NCBI RefSeq assembly: GCF_017168335.1
Contig: NZ_JABFAU010000014.1
Coordinates: 43,780 to 107,779, forward strand
Source of the DNA: Rhodococcus sp. KRD162
GTDB lineage: Bacteria; Actinomycetota; Actinomycetes; Mycobacteriales; Mycobacteriaceae
Length of the DNA stretch: 64,000 nt
Reading direction: 5' to 3'
The notes below the pieces were generated by a model. The model saw only the letters and a list, made by a program, of their open reading frames with translations. It did not search any database and was not told the origin of the DNA. Position 1 is the stretch's first letter; every line of letters begins with the position of its first letter. This document shows, piece by piece, positions 1 through 8,189 of the stretch. The translations under genes were made by a program, and so were the position numbers.

Positions 1-188
1 GGAACGATCGAATCGAGAAGCGAGACAGTCGCTTCACCCTCCGGTGACCAGTGCGGGTCGCCGTAGACGGCCATACCAGCGGAGTCGGGGCCTCGATCGC
101 ACATGGCGTCGAGCATGTCCGTCAACAGTGCACCGAGTTGGGGATAGAGCGTGGCGTCACGTAGATGAAGCCCGACTATTCCGCACAT
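1..188 (-). CDS. Class II glutamine amidotransferase, GlxB-like (5' part, runs off window)
   Basis: The reading frame starts at the ATG at 188 and leaves the window at base 1, so only about 62 N-terminal residues are visible. They begin MCGIVGLHLRD, the signature of N-terminal nucleophile (class II) glutamine amidotransferases in which Cys2 becomes the catalytic residue after Met removal; the RGPDSAGMAVYG stretch at about 32-43 is the matching glutamine-binding loop. The gene lies 26 bp downstream of a type III glutamine synthetase and an FAD oxidoreductase on the same strand. That order resembles glxB/mgsA-type clusters, where separate amidotransferase, FwdC-like and FMN-binding subunits form a glutamate-synthase-like enzyme (N-methylglutamate synthase). 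The other subunits would be beyond the left edge, so the exact product (glutamate or N-methylglutamate) is inference. Confidence 0.85.
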   Translation of the reverse strand, partial: MCGIVGLHLRDATLYPQLGALLTDMLDAMCDRGPDSAGMAVYGDPHWSPEGEATVSLLDSIV

Positions 189-214
189 GCAAGTTCCTTT
201 CGAACGTTCGGGTG

Positions 215-1609
215 TTAGAAGGCGGTGAGGTAGTGGTCGATTTCCCAGGCGCTGACGGTGTTGTGCCAGGCGAAGAATTCCTCGCGTTTGGTCTTGGCGA
301 AGTACTCGGCGACGCCGGGGCCGACAGCATCGAGTGCGTCGATCAGTACCTGGTCCGCTTCGAGTGCATCCATGGCGTGCAGCAAGGTCATCGGCAACAT
401 TTCGCTGGGCGAGTCTCCGCTTCCCGGTGCGCCCGGGTGCAGGTTGCGGCGCACCCCGTCCAGGCCTGCTGCCACCGCTCCTGCCGCGGCCAGATACGGG
501 TTGGCCGAGCCGTCGCCACCGCGGAGTTCGACTCGATTCTTGTCCGGGATGCGGAGGTAGTGGGTTCGGTCGTTTCCGCCGTAGGTTGCGAACCGGGGCG
601 ACCACGTCGCTCCGCTCGCGGTAGCCGTCGCACCGGTTCGCTTGTACGAGTTGACAGTCGGCGCGATCAGGCCCTGTAGCGCGCACGCATGCTCGAGAAT
701 TCCCGCGACGAACGAGTAGGCGGTGGCCGAGAGACCGAGACCGAGGGCGTCGTCTGCATCCGGAAACACCGGGCCCGCGTCGTTCCACAGCGACAGGTGC
801 ATGTGGAGCCCGCTCCCGGTACGCGTCGTGAACGGCTTCGGCATGAATGTTGCTTGCATGCCGCGTTTCTCGGCAATGACCGACAGAAGGTATCGCAATG
901 TGACGACACGATCGGCGGTGGTCATGGCATCGGCGTAGTCGAAGTTCTGCTCGAACTGGCCGTTGCCGTCCTCGTGATCGTTGGCGTAGTTGCCCCAGCC
1001 GAGGGTGTTCATCGCGTCGGCGACCTCGGTGAGATGGTCGTACATACGGGTGACGTCTCGGGCGTCGTAGCAGGGGTTGCTGCTGGTGTCGCCGCGGTCT
1101 GCGGTGACGAGCTGCCCGTCGACCCGGTTGACCAGGAAGTACTCGATCTCCGCACCGACATTGACGGTCAGGCCGAGCTCCGCGGCCGTGCGCAGTTGCT
1201 TTTTCAGGATGACTCTCGGCGCGTACGGCCAGGGTTCCCCGTTCACGTGTGGATCGCAGTGCACGATCGCCAGACCGGGCTTGATGAAGGGAATGGGGGT
1301 GAACGAGTCGACATCGGGAATCGCGACGAGGTCGGAATCCTTGGGCTCCTGCCCCATGTTGCCTGCGGCGTAGCCGGCGAACCCGACGCCGTCCTCCTCC
1401 AACTGTGTGACGGCCTGGATCGGAACGAGTTTGGCGCAGGGCTTGCCGGACAGGGTCACGAACATCGCGAGGATGAACGTGGTGCCACTGGCTCGGGCGA
1501 CCTCGGTCAGCGTCTGTGTGCGGTCGTGTGAATCGGTGACGGGGGCTGCTTCCGCGGCGTCTACGGCCATGGCGTGGTCCTTCGGGAGTCGGGTATCGGC
1601 GAGGGTCAT
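215..1609 (-). CDS. glnT: Type III glutamine synthetase-like ligase (GlnT / gamma-glutamylmethylamide synthetase-like)
   Basis: A 464-residue ATP-dependent ligase of the glutamine synthetase superfamily. Visible motifs are GAEIEYFLV (about 152-160), NDHEDGNGQFEQNF (210-223, metal and substrate ligands), the ATP-site run around FMPKPFTTRTGSGLHMHLSLW (255-275) and NRVELRGGDGSANPYLAAA near residue 370. Length fits the GlnT family. I chose the ATG at 1609 because it overlaps the stop of the upstream oxidoreductase as ATGA; the frame is open far upstream, but that is antisense coding of the neighbour. Related enzymes make glutamine from glutamate and ammonia, or gamma-glutamylmethylamide from methylamine. 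Sitting between an FAD oxidoreductase and a class II amidotransferase, and near an ammonium transporter, it probably belongs to an amine-nitrogen assimilation route. The true amine substrate cannot be read from the sequence. Confidence 0.9.
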   Translation of the reverse strand: MTLADTRLPKDHAMAVDAAEAAPVTDSHDRTQTLTEVARASGTTFILAMFVTLSGKPCAKLVPIQAVTQLEEDGVGFAGYAAGNMGQEPKDSDLVAIPDVDSFTPIPFIKPGLAIVHCDPHVNGEPWPYAPRVILKKQLRTAAELGLTVNVGAEIEYFLVNRVDGQLVTADRGDTSSNPCYDARDVTRMYDHLTEVADAMNTLGWGNYANDHEDGNGQFEQNFDYADAMTTADRVVTLRYLLSVIAEKRGMQATFMPKPFTTRTGSGLHMHLSLWNDAGPVFPDADDALGLGLSATAYSFVAGILEHACALQGLIAPTVNSYKRTGATATASGATWSPRFATYGGNDRTHYLRIPDKNRVELRGGDGSANPYLAAAGAVAAGLDGVRRNLHPGAPGSGDSPSEMLPMTLLHAMDALEADQVLIDALDAVGPGVAEYFAKTKREEFFAWHNTVSAWEIDHYLTAF

Positions 1610-2796
1610 CGCATTTCTCCTGCGCCCTCGTACGGATTGAGGCTGAAGAGGAGGTCTCCTTCGGCAAAGCGCGAGTAGCGGAAGTCGTCGGGGTCGACGC
1701 CCGGAAGCGTTGTTCGTCCATCGACGAGTAGATCGGCGACGAGCTTGCCCACGGCAGGCGAGATCTTGAATCCGTGGCCGGAGAATCCGGTTGCGAGAAA
1801 CAGGCCGTCCACCGGGGAGGGCCCGATGATCGGGTTGTAGTCCGGGGTGACGTCGTACGCCCCGACGTAGGAACTGGTGATGCGTGGATCGGGCATGTCG
1901 GGCAGACGATGTCCGAGCTTGACGATGTTCTTCTCGATCGCCGCGTCGTCGGCGCGATTGACGTAGTTGTCGGGATCGATGTACTCGGGTGCCTGGTGGT
2001 CGGAGTTGCCGACGAGTAGCTCGCCGTTGGGCTCTCGGCAGATGTACTGCAGGCCGGCGAGATCGGACAGCACCGGAACCTCGGGGGTCGGTGCGCCCTG
2101 GTCGACCAGCACCAGTTGAGCGCGTTGCGCCGAGACGTCGAGTTGTACCCCGACGCCCTCGGCCAGTGCCGGGGCCCACGGCCCGGTCGCGAGGATCACG
2201 TGGTCGGCATGCACCTGCGAGCCGTCTTTCAGTGTGACCCCGTGGACCGCGCCTGCCGCGTTACGTAGCAGAGACATCACTGGGGTGCTCTGCCTGATCT
2301 TGACGCCCATCTTCCGGGCGGTCGCGGCGAATGCCATCCCGGCCATGTATGCCTCGCCGCGGCCGCCGAGCGGTTCGTGGGCGAACAGCGCGAAATCGTC
2401 GAGACGGAGCCCGGGCCACAGTTCGGCCATCTTGTCGTGGGCGATGAATTCCGTTGCAATGCCGAGCGACTGCATCATCGCGATGTTCGCCTCGAGCGGT
2501 TTGACGTTGTTCTCGCCGACGCCGACGACGTACCCACATTGACGAAAGGCCATGTCGTCGTCGAAGAGTTCTGTTGCGCGAGTGAAGATATCGACGCCGT
2601 ACCAACTCATGGCAGCCAGCGACGGCGTTCCGTAGTGGCAGCGAACGACGCCGCTGGATTTTCCGGTCATTCCGGAGCACAGGGTGTCCCGCTCGAGGAC
2701 GAGGACATCGGTTTCCCCGCGTTCGGCGAGTGAATAGGCGATGGCCAGCCCTTCCAATCCACCGCCGATGATCAAGAACTTGGCTGTGTCTGTCAC
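1606..2796 (-). CDS. FAD-dependent oxidoreductase, DAO / sarcosine oxidase beta-like
   Basis: A 396-residue flavoprotein. The Rossmann FAD motif IIGGGLEGLAIAYSLAERG lies at residues 9-27 and is followed by the DAO-family segment CSGMTGKSSGVVRCHYG. The C-terminal part has GLFLATGFSGHGFKISPAVG, typical of sarcosine/dimethylglycine oxidase-like proteins. It is the first gene of the operon with glnT and the amidotransferase, overlapping glnT by four bases (ATGA). In similar clusters this family oxidises N-methylated or secondary amino acids, releasing a carbonyl plus amine. That would fit a pathway oxidising an N-alkyl amino acid and re-fixing the nitrogen, but this is inferred from family and context. 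Confidence 0.85.
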   Translation of the reverse strand: MTDTAKFLIIGGGLEGLAIAYSLAERGETDVLVLERDTLCSGMTGKSSGVVRCHYGTPSLAAMSWYGVDIFTRATELFDDDMAFRQCGYVVGVGENNVKPLEANIAMMQSLGIATEFIAHDKMAELWPGLRLDDFALFAHEPLGGRGEAYMAGMAFAATARKMGVKIRQSTPVMSLLRNAAGAVHGVTLKDGSQVHADHVILATGPWAPALAEGVGVQLDVSAQRAQLVLVDQGAPTPEVPVLSDLAGLQYICREPNGELLVGNSDHQAPEYIDPDNYVNRADDAAIEKNIVKLGHRLPDMPDPRITSSYVGAYDVTPDYNPIIGPSPVDGLFLATGFSGHGFKISPAVGKLVADLLVDGRTTLPGVDPDDFRYSRFAEGDLLFSLNPYEGAGEMR

Positions 2797-2862
2797 GTGT
2801 CGTTTCCTTCGAGAGGCCCCGGTGCAATGCGCGGCCGTGGGTGGCCTCGATCACTGCGATGG

Positions 2863-2897
2863 TTTCCTATAGTGAATCGGTGTCTTCCTTTATGAAA
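2863..2897. promoter_or_regulatory. Candidate operator pair upstream of the FAD/glnT operon
   Basis: Two similar imperfect palindromes lie 66 bp upstream of the FAD oxidoreductase start: TTTCCTATAGTGAAT (2863-2877, with a CTATAG core) and TTCCTTTATGAAA (2885-2897). Both have TTC...GAA-type arms and a TA-rich centre. They fall in the gap between the operon and hutD, where the divergent or tandem promoters must be. The XRE-cupin regulator at 5120-5785 is the nearest candidate binder. Assignment is inference from position and symmetry. Confidence 0.4.
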
Positions 2898-2945
2898 CTC
2901 TCGAAATATGTCGGTCAGGTTACACGGCCGTCAGCTCGAGGTGAA

Positions 2946-3545
2946 CTACTCGGCGCCGATGGCTTCACCCGTGCCTTGCTTCACCCGTGCCACCAGAACG
3001 CGGGCGTCCCCGGACACCTCCGCAGGTGAGCCCTCGATGAGAAGGCAGCAGCCGGCGGTGGCGGTCGAGGATCCGGTCGACGCGGTGCCGGAGCAGACGA
3101 GAACGAGCGTCACCGCCTGGACCTCTGTCACCACCGGACCGCTCGAAAGCTCGTGCACGAACACGCTCGCCGACGCCCGCACCGCATCGACCATCACGTT
3201 GAGGGCCTTCGTTGCAGCATCGGGAGTGCACACCACATCGGCGGAACCCGAGAATGGAAGCGGCCGGAGCGGATTCACCCGGCTACTTCCTGCCGGAAAG
3301 GCGAGGAGGACGCCCGCCTCGCCGATGACGGTGAACACCCGGTTCGTGCCGGCAAAGGTCGAGAACCGAGTGGTGACATCATCGAGGGTGGCAATACTGA
3401 ACCGCCACAGCACAATCCCGTTCACACGCGGTCCGGCCGCAAGCTCGACGGTGGTGCCCGCGCCGTTCTTCCACGGCTCGGGCACCAACTCGTCGGGTCG
3501 AACGAGATCGATCGAGTCGATCGCATCAGTCGAGTCGGTGGACAT
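2946..3545 (-). CDS. hutD: HutD/Ves family cupin protein
   Basis: A 199-residue protein of the HutD/Ves family (PF05962-type double-stranded beta-helix). The family hallmark PWKNGAGTTVELA is present near residue 25. The frame is open from 3569 but I prefer the ATG at 3545 (MSTDSTDAIDS); the extra eight residues have no clear ribosome site. HutD proteins occur in histidine-utilisation and related nitrogen-catabolic clusters and have been proposed to modulate pathway flux; no enzymatic activity is firmly assigned. Here it is a single gene upstream of the amine/glutamine operon on the same strand and divergent from the ammonium transporter, suggesting a shared nitrogen-control role. Confidence 0.8.
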   Translation of the reverse strand: MSTDSTDAIDSIDLVRPDELVPEPWKNGAGTTVELAAGPRVNGIVLWRFSIATLDDVTTRFSTFAGTNRVFTVIGEAGVLLAFPAGSSRVNPLRPLPFSGSADVVCTPDAATKALNVMVDAVRASASVFVHELSSGPVVTEVQAVTLVLVCSGTASTGSSTATAGCCLLIEGSPAEVSGDARVLVARVKQGTGEAIGAE

Positions 3546-3604
3546 CGGCCTCTTTCCGTATTTACACACAGTTCACGCGCAGCCGAGCGTCGACCACCTC
3601 AGTA

Positions 3605-3627
3605 TTGGTTTACTGTGCGTGAACCAA
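3605..3627. promoter_or_regulatory. Candidate operator, near-perfect dyad upstream of amt
   Basis: TTGGTTTAC (3605-3613) and GTGAACCAA (3619-3627) form an inverted repeat with one mismatch and a 5-base spacer. It lies in the divergent gap, 60 bp upstream of hutD and 70 bp upstream of the ammonium transporter, so one bound protein could control both. The binder is unknown; a nitrogen regulator or the nearby XRE-cupin protein are the obvious candidates. Confidence 0.45.
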
Positions 3628-3697
3628 GACTACTCGCATGAATCGCGGTAGTCGGGTCCGCTCGACCACACTCCTTCCTGAGACAAGGTGAACTCCT

Positions 3698-5053
3698 ATG
3701 AACGAAGCAGTCGCGGCAGCCGACACGGCATGGATGCTCGCAGCGTTCGCGGCAGTGGCGCTGATGGTGCCCGGGCTCGCGCTTTTCTATGGCGGCATGG
3801 TGAGCATCAAGAGCACTCTGAACATGGCGATGATGACGTTCGGAGCGTTCGCCGTCGTCGGAATACTCTGGATCCTGTTCGGCTACTCCGCCGTACTCGG
3901 CAATTCGATCGGCGGTGCCGGACTCCTGGGTGACCCAGCCGAGTTCTTCGGCTCGAGTTCCTTGCTGGATGCCCCCGCCGAACCCGGCCTGCCACCGGCG
4001 CTGGTGTCCGCCTTTCAGCTGTTGTTCGCGGGCATCACCGTCGCGCTGATCTCCGGGGCCGTGGCGGACCGGATGAAGTTCGGGTCATGGATGGTGTTCG
4101 CCGGGCTCTGGGCCACGTTGGTGTACTTCCCCGTTGCCCATTGGGTCTTCGCGTTCGACTCGGAGGACGGTTCGGTCACCGGCGGCTGGATCGCCAACAA
4201 GTTGGGTGCCATCGACTTCGCCGGCGGAACTGCAGTACACATCAACGCGGGCGTCGGAGCGCTGGCGCTCGTCCTGGTCCTGGGTCGTCGCAGGTCCTTC
4301 TCCAATCCACCTCGGCCGCACAGCCTTCCGCTGACGATACTCGGCTCTGGCATCCTGCTGTTCGGGTGGTTCGGCTTCAACGGCGGCTCCGCACTCGCGG
4401 CCGGTAACAGCGCGGCGGTGGTCGTGCTCAACACCGTCGCGGCGGCGTGCGCCGGAATCCTCGCCTGGCTCGCCGTCGAGAAACTTCGGCAGGGCCACGC
4501 CACCTCGCTCGGTGCGTCCTCCGGTCTGATCGCGGCTCTGGTCGCCATCACCCCTGCCTGCGGTGCCGTCTCACCTCTCGGGGCGCTGATCATCGGCGGG
4601 CTCGCCGGAGCAGTCTGCTGCGTGGCCGTGTCGATGAAATACCGCCTGGGTTACGACGACGCCCTCGACGTGGTCGGCGTCCACATGGTCGGGGGAATCC
4701 TCGGCACGGTGCTGGTCGGCTTCTTGGCAACCGAGGCCGCACCGAACGGCGTCGCCGGACTGTTCTACGGCGGCGGCCTCGATCTGGCGTGGCGTCAGAC
4801 GGTGGCCGTGGTCGCGGTGCTCGGGTACACCTTCGTCGTCACGTGGATCATCGCCACCGTCATGTCGATGGTCACCGGCATCCGCCTCGATCCCGAGACC
4901 GAGCACGAGGGCGTCGATGTGGCAGTGCACGGCGAAAGCGCGTACGTGTTCGACACACCTGGACCGACAAGTCGGCCGGTCGCATCCACCGACGCTGTCA
5001 CGACAGCCGAAGGTATCACCGAGTCGGCCACATCCGAACGCGCTACGACCTGA
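3698..5053 (+). CDS. amt: Ammonium transporter, Amt family
   Basis: A 451-residue integral membrane protein of the Amt/MEP/Rh family with about eleven hydrophobic segments. The two pore histidines of the family are visible in TAVHINAGVGAL (about residue 182) and DVVGVHMVGGILGT (about 330), and the FGWFGFNGGSAL signature lies near residue 226. The last 50 residues are a hydrophilic cytosolic tail that in this family contacts PII proteins. No glnK/glnB gene follows here, unlike the amtB-glnK-glnD operon of actinomycetes, so this looks like a second, pathway-dedicated amt. Its position beside glnT and the FAD oxidoreductase suggests ammonium or methylammonium uptake for that pathway. Start is the ATG at 3698. 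Confidence 0.95.
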   Translation: MNEAVAAADTAWMLAAFAAVALMVPGLALFYGGMVSIKSTLNMAMMTFGAFAVVGILWILFGYSAVLGNSIGGAGLLGDPAEFFGSSSLLDAPAEPGLPPALVSAFQLLFAGITVALISGAVADRMKFGSWMVFAGLWATLVYFPVAHWVFAFDSEDGSVTGGWIANKLGAIDFAGGTAVHINAGVGALALVLVLGRRRSFSNPPRPHSLPLTILGSGILLFGWFGFNGGSALAAGNSAAVVVLNTVAAACAGILAWLAVEKLRQGHATSLGASSGLIAALVAITPACGAVSPLGALIIGGLAGAVCCVAVSMKYRLGYDDALDVVGVHMVGGILGTVLVGFLATEAAPNGVAGLFYGGGLDLAWRQTVAVVAVLGYTFVVTWIIATVMSMVTGIRLDPETEHEGVDVAVHGESAYVFDTPGPTSRPVASTDAVTTAEGITESATSERATT

Positions 5054-5074
5054 TCCAACGTCGCGTTCGACTTT

Positions 5075-5117
5075 CCGGGCGGTACGGTGGCACACCGGGT
5101 GCGACCGCACCGCCCGG
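5075..5117. terminator. Bidirectional hairpin between amt and the XRE-cupin gene
   Basis: CCGGGCGGT (5075-5083) pairs perfectly with ACCGCCCGG (5109-5117), and inner GGT/ACC bases extend the stem. It lies between two convergent genes, 22 bp after the amt stop and 3 bp before the XRE-cupin stop, and is flanked on the minus-strand exit by GAAAG/CTTTC. This is the expected position for a shared terminator. Confidence 0.6.
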
Positions 5118-5119
5118 CG

Positions 5120-5785
5120 TCATTCGGTGTGCTGGTCCGGGTAGGCGGTGATCGCCAAGAAGCGGATCGGCAGCCGAACCAGGTCGTGTGGGCCGTGCAG
5201 GCCCTCGCCGTCGAGCAGAAGCGAATCACCGGGCCGCAGAGTGTATTCCGACTCGCCGTGTCCGTACACCATCACGCCCTCGAGCATGTACAGCATCTCG
5301 GTGCCGGCATGCTGGAACAACGGAAACACCTCACTGGCGTCGGTGAGCGTGACCAACACCGGTTCCAACCGCTTGTGTTGCCCCCGAAGCGAACCCAGCA
5401 ACTCGTAGTGATGCCCGATGCGTGTGCCACGGCCGACGATCACCGCGCCGTGGCCCGCCTCGACGTACACCGCCTCCCGGGCCGAATCGGCACCACGGAA
5501 CAACGACGTCACCGGCACATCGAGGCCGGCGGCCAACCGTGCCAACGTGTTCAAGCTGCACGAGGTCTGAGCATTCTCGATCTTGGACAGCATCGCCTTG
5601 GAGATACCGACCTTCGCCGCCATGTCGCCGACGGACAATCCCGTCGCCCGACGAAGGGCGCGCACCTGAGTCGCGATCACCCGTTCCAGGTCCGGGCCCG
5701 TCGCCGTACCCTCCGGTACCTCCCGCTGAACCGGTGCCGGGTCGCCGGTGTCCCGATGAGTCTTCGGCCGCGCATTGGACGTCAC
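5120..5785 (-). CDS. XRE-family regulator with C-terminal cupin domain
   Basis: A 221-residue transcription factor. An N-terminal helix-turn-helix of the Cro/C1 type spans about 40-95 (LRRATGLSVGDMAAKVGISK then AMLSKIENAQ), followed by a cupin ligand-binding domain at about 130-215 with HAGTEMLYMLEGVMVYG and RPGDSLLLDGEGLHG. XRE-cupin regulators usually sense small amino acids, amines or polyamines and control the catabolic genes next to them. Here the neighbours are amt, glnT and an FAD amine oxidoreductase on one side and an SDR gene, divergently transcribed, on the other. A perfect dyad (5799-5825) overlaps the presumed promoter between this gene and the SDR, consistent with autoregulation. 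Confidence 0.85.
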   Translation of the reverse strand: MTSNARPKTHRDTGDPAPVQREVPEGTATGPDLERVIATQVRALRRATGLSVGDMAAKVGISKAMLSKIENAQTSCSLNTLARLAAGLDVPVTSLFRGADSAREAVYVEAGHGAVIVGRGTRIGHHYELLGSLRGQHKRLEPVLVTLTDASEVFPLFQHAGTEMLYMLEGVMVYGHGESEYTLRPGDSLLLDGEGLHGPHDLVRLPIRFLAITAYPDQHTE

Positions 5786-5798
5786 ACGTCGATGTTAA

Positions 5799-5825
5799 CC
5801 ATCGTCCACTGCCAGTGGACGATGG
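5799..5825. promoter_or_regulatory. Perfect 13-bp-arm dyad between XRE-cupin and SDR genes
   Basis: Arms CCATCGTCCACTG (5799-5811) and CAGTGGACGATGG (5813-5825) are exact inverted complements with a one-base centre. The dyad sits 13 bp upstream of the XRE-cupin start and 45 bp upstream of the SDR start. A perfect 27-base dyad at this spot is most simply the operator of the adjacent XRE-cupin protein controlling both divergent genes. Confidence 0.6.
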
Positions 5826-5870
5826 AGTGGCCGGAACCGCGCATTCAGCCGCTCTGGCTACTCTGGCTAT

Positions 5871-6542
5871 ATGACTCGTACTGCGTTGGTGACCGGAGCA
5901 AGCCGCGGCCTCGGTGCCCATATCGCCAGGCTGCTCGCCCCCGATCACCACGTACTGCTCGGCGGCCGATCCACCGAATCTCTCGAGCCGATCGCGTCGG
6001 AACTGGACGGAGCTACCCCGTGGCCGGTGGAACTGACCGACTCCGACGCGGTTGCGGCGGCCGCGTCGAACATCGATTCTCTGGACGTGTTGGTGCACAA
6101 CGCGGGAGTGGCGGCGCTCGGGACGATCGAGGAGTCGACGGCCGAGGACTGGCGTCGGCAATACGAGGTGAACGTCATCGCAGTCGTGGAGCTGACTCGG
6201 CTACTACTGCCCGCACTGCGAAAATCGAATGGGCATGTTGTGCTCATCAATTCAGGTGCCGGCATCCGGGCCAACCCGGGTTGGGGCGGGTATGCGGCAA
6301 GCAAGTTCGCGCTGCGCGCTTTCGGTGACGCACTACGACAAGAGGAGCCGACGTTGCGCGTGACGTCCGTGCATCCCGGCCGCATCGATACCGAGATGCA
6401 GCAGCAAATCGTCGCACACGAGGGTGGGGAGTACGACGGCTCGAAGTTCTTGCAGCCCAGCACCGTTGCGCGTGCCGTACGCAATGCCATCGATACTCCG
6501 GCAGATGCACATCCCACCGAGTTGGTGCTGCGAACCGGGTGA
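5871..6542 (+). CDS. Short-chain dehydrogenase/reductase (SDR)
   Basis: A 223-residue classical SDR. Seen directly: cofactor motif TGASRGLG (8-15), HNAGVA (about 80), catalytic Ser in LINSGAG (about 126) and the YAASK catalytic pair (about 141-145), followed by HPGRIDTEM. The short GGRS after the first strand suggests NADP(H) preference. No membrane segment. It stands alone on the plus strand, divergent from the XRE-cupin regulator and probably controlled by the shared dyad. The substrate is unknown; a carbonyl product of the neighbouring amine pathway is possible but unsupported. Confidence 0.85.
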   Translation: MTRTALVTGASRGLGAHIARLLAPDHHVLLGGRSTESLEPIASELDGATPWPVELTDSDAVAAAASNIDSLDVLVHNAGVAALGTIEESTAEDWRRQYEVNVIAVVELTRLLLPALRKSNGHVVLINSGAGIRANPGWGGYAASKFALRAFGDALRQEEPTLRVTSVHPGRIDTEMQQQIVAHEGGEYDGSKFLQPSTVARAVRNAIDTPADAHPTELVLRTG

Positions 6543-6737
6543 GTGAGAGTTGGTGTTAGGGTCGAATTTCTCTACACAACAGGATCTTTGGCGTGCATTT
6601 GGTGGTCCTTCCTCTCGATCAACCGGTGCGGGCTGTGGGCTGGGTAAATTGCATCTCCCGCAGAATCTCCACTGAAACGCCAGCTCAGCACAGTTTTGCT
6701 CTGCCGACATGTCAGTGGCCTTCGTTAGGCTGCTCCT

Positions 6738-7077
6738 ATGGACTCTCGACCAGGTCGTGCACCGGCGGCAACCACGGGCGTGGGCATCCCTGCAGGTGTT
6801 GGGTCAGTGGCGGTCGAGCCGGATATTCCACCGGCTGTCGCGAAACGCATCGCGAGCGCCGTGCAATCCTCCCGGCCTGAGGGAACGCGCAAGACGTATG
6901 CAGCCGCGTGGAGACGCTTCATTAGCTGGTGCGAGGCGAATGGTCATGTGACGTTGCCGGCGCACCCGATCACTGTCGCTGCCTCCCTCGTCGACGCCGC
7001 CGACACCCGAACCGAATCAGGGGAGCGGGCCTACGCTGTCGCCACCTTCGGCACCTGGATCGCGGCGATCAACTGCG
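6738..7077 (+). pseudogene. Tyrosine recombinase/integrase, N-terminal fragment
   Basis: About 113 residues from the ATG at 6738 match the N-terminal part of actinobacterial phage-type integrases: TRKTYAAAWRRFISWCEANG is the core-binding (SAM-like) DNA-binding fold and VATFGTWIAAINCV its last helix. The catalytic domain does not follow; instead the frame runs into the IS481-like remnant at about 7078 and stops at 7151. The C-terminal catalytic part of apparently the same gene reappears at 8190-8512 beyond the remnant. The gene is therefore interrupted and inactive. Confidence 0.75.
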
Positions 7078-7086
7078 TGTGGGGGC

Positions 7087-8136
7087 TCAGGACAGGTTTG
7101 ACCAATCGTCATCGACACAGGGGTACCCGCTTCTGGGGCGGTGGGCAATGAAGTTTCGAATGGGTTTGGTTGAGGTTCGCGCGTAGACGCCAAGCTCGGT
7201 AGTGCCGTAGAGGACACGAAAGTAGTTGTCTTCGACGACGACGGTCACGATGGTTCCGGCGTGGGTACGTCCGACCTCGAGCAACTGGCCGGTCACCATG
7301 ACCCGGCCGTCTTTCGGGACGCGTCGCTGTACGGTCTGCGGTCCAGCCGGCGGCGGCGCAGGTAACGTTCCCGTAGCTTCTCGTGCGCCGGTCAGACCCG
7401 CTACCTGGCTGGCATTGAGCGGGTTCGGCAGTGTCGCGAGCAAGACGTTGTCGAGACTGGCATGGATCAGCCCTGAGTCGATTCGCAGCGTCACCCGTGT
7501 ACCCGCTCGGTCGGCTCCGAGGTGAAGTCGTTGACCGGCGAGGATGACGGTTCCGTCTCTGCCTGCGGTTCGATCGACCTCGATCGGTCTCGGTTTGGTG
7601 GCCAGGTCTGCGGTGTCTACTGCCGCGGTTGCCGGCGATGGTCGGCCTCGGCGGGTGCCGCGCATGGCGGGGCGTTCGAGGTCGGTGTGGGTCAGGCGCG
7701 ATCGCACTGTCTTGATCACGGTGTCGTCGAGGATGACATGAATGCTGATCAGGTCGATCCACAGGGTGGCGGTCTGTTCGGCGTGGTTGCTTCCGATCCA
7801 CAATTGTTGCGCTCCAGCGACATTGGTCACGCCGCTCGGCGGTACCTGGGTATCGAATTCGATCGCACTGCTGCTTCTTTCACGGCCGACCGCTGTCAGG
7901 CTGGGGCCTGCAACGGTGAGAGTTGATGACGAATCAGACTGGCCGTTGACGGTCGTTCCGTCCTCATGCTCGTGGTGGATTCGCGCGCGGAACAGACTTG
8001 CGGGTGTCGCCATGTCCAGACTTTGGTGGGGCGTCAGCGTGTTGTACGCGTGTACCCATTCATCGAGGGCGGCTTGGGCAGCAGCGATGTCGGCGAATGC
8101 GCCTGCTTCATCGAGGAATTCGCGTCCGGTCAGTAT
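7087..8136 (-). pseudogene. IS481-family transposase, 3' remnant with three tandem C-terminal domains
   Basis: The frame is open from 8136 to the stop at 7087 but has no proper start; TAA and TGA lie just upstream. The first residues, TGREFLDEAGAFADIAAAQ followed by WVHAYNTLTPHQSLDMATP, are the end of an rve/IS481 integrase core. After it come three homologous units of about 65-80 residues, each with the pattern V.AGQ.L.LG...AG..VTL.ID...IHV.LD: around AGAQQLWIGSNHAEQTATLW, LAGQRLHLGADRAGTRVTLR and VTGQLLEVGRTHAGTIVTVV. The DDE catalytic residues are lost with the 5' part, so it cannot be active. Confidence 0.75.
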
Positions 8137-8189
8137 TTATCATTCGGCTACTCCGAAAGCAGGAACCGTTCGACGCGCACGTGTGTCGC

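Noticed and set aside
5087..6328. 413-codon plus-strand frame across the XRE-cupin and SDR region
   Set aside because: Antisense to the regulator and out of frame with the SDR; both have strong domain motifs.
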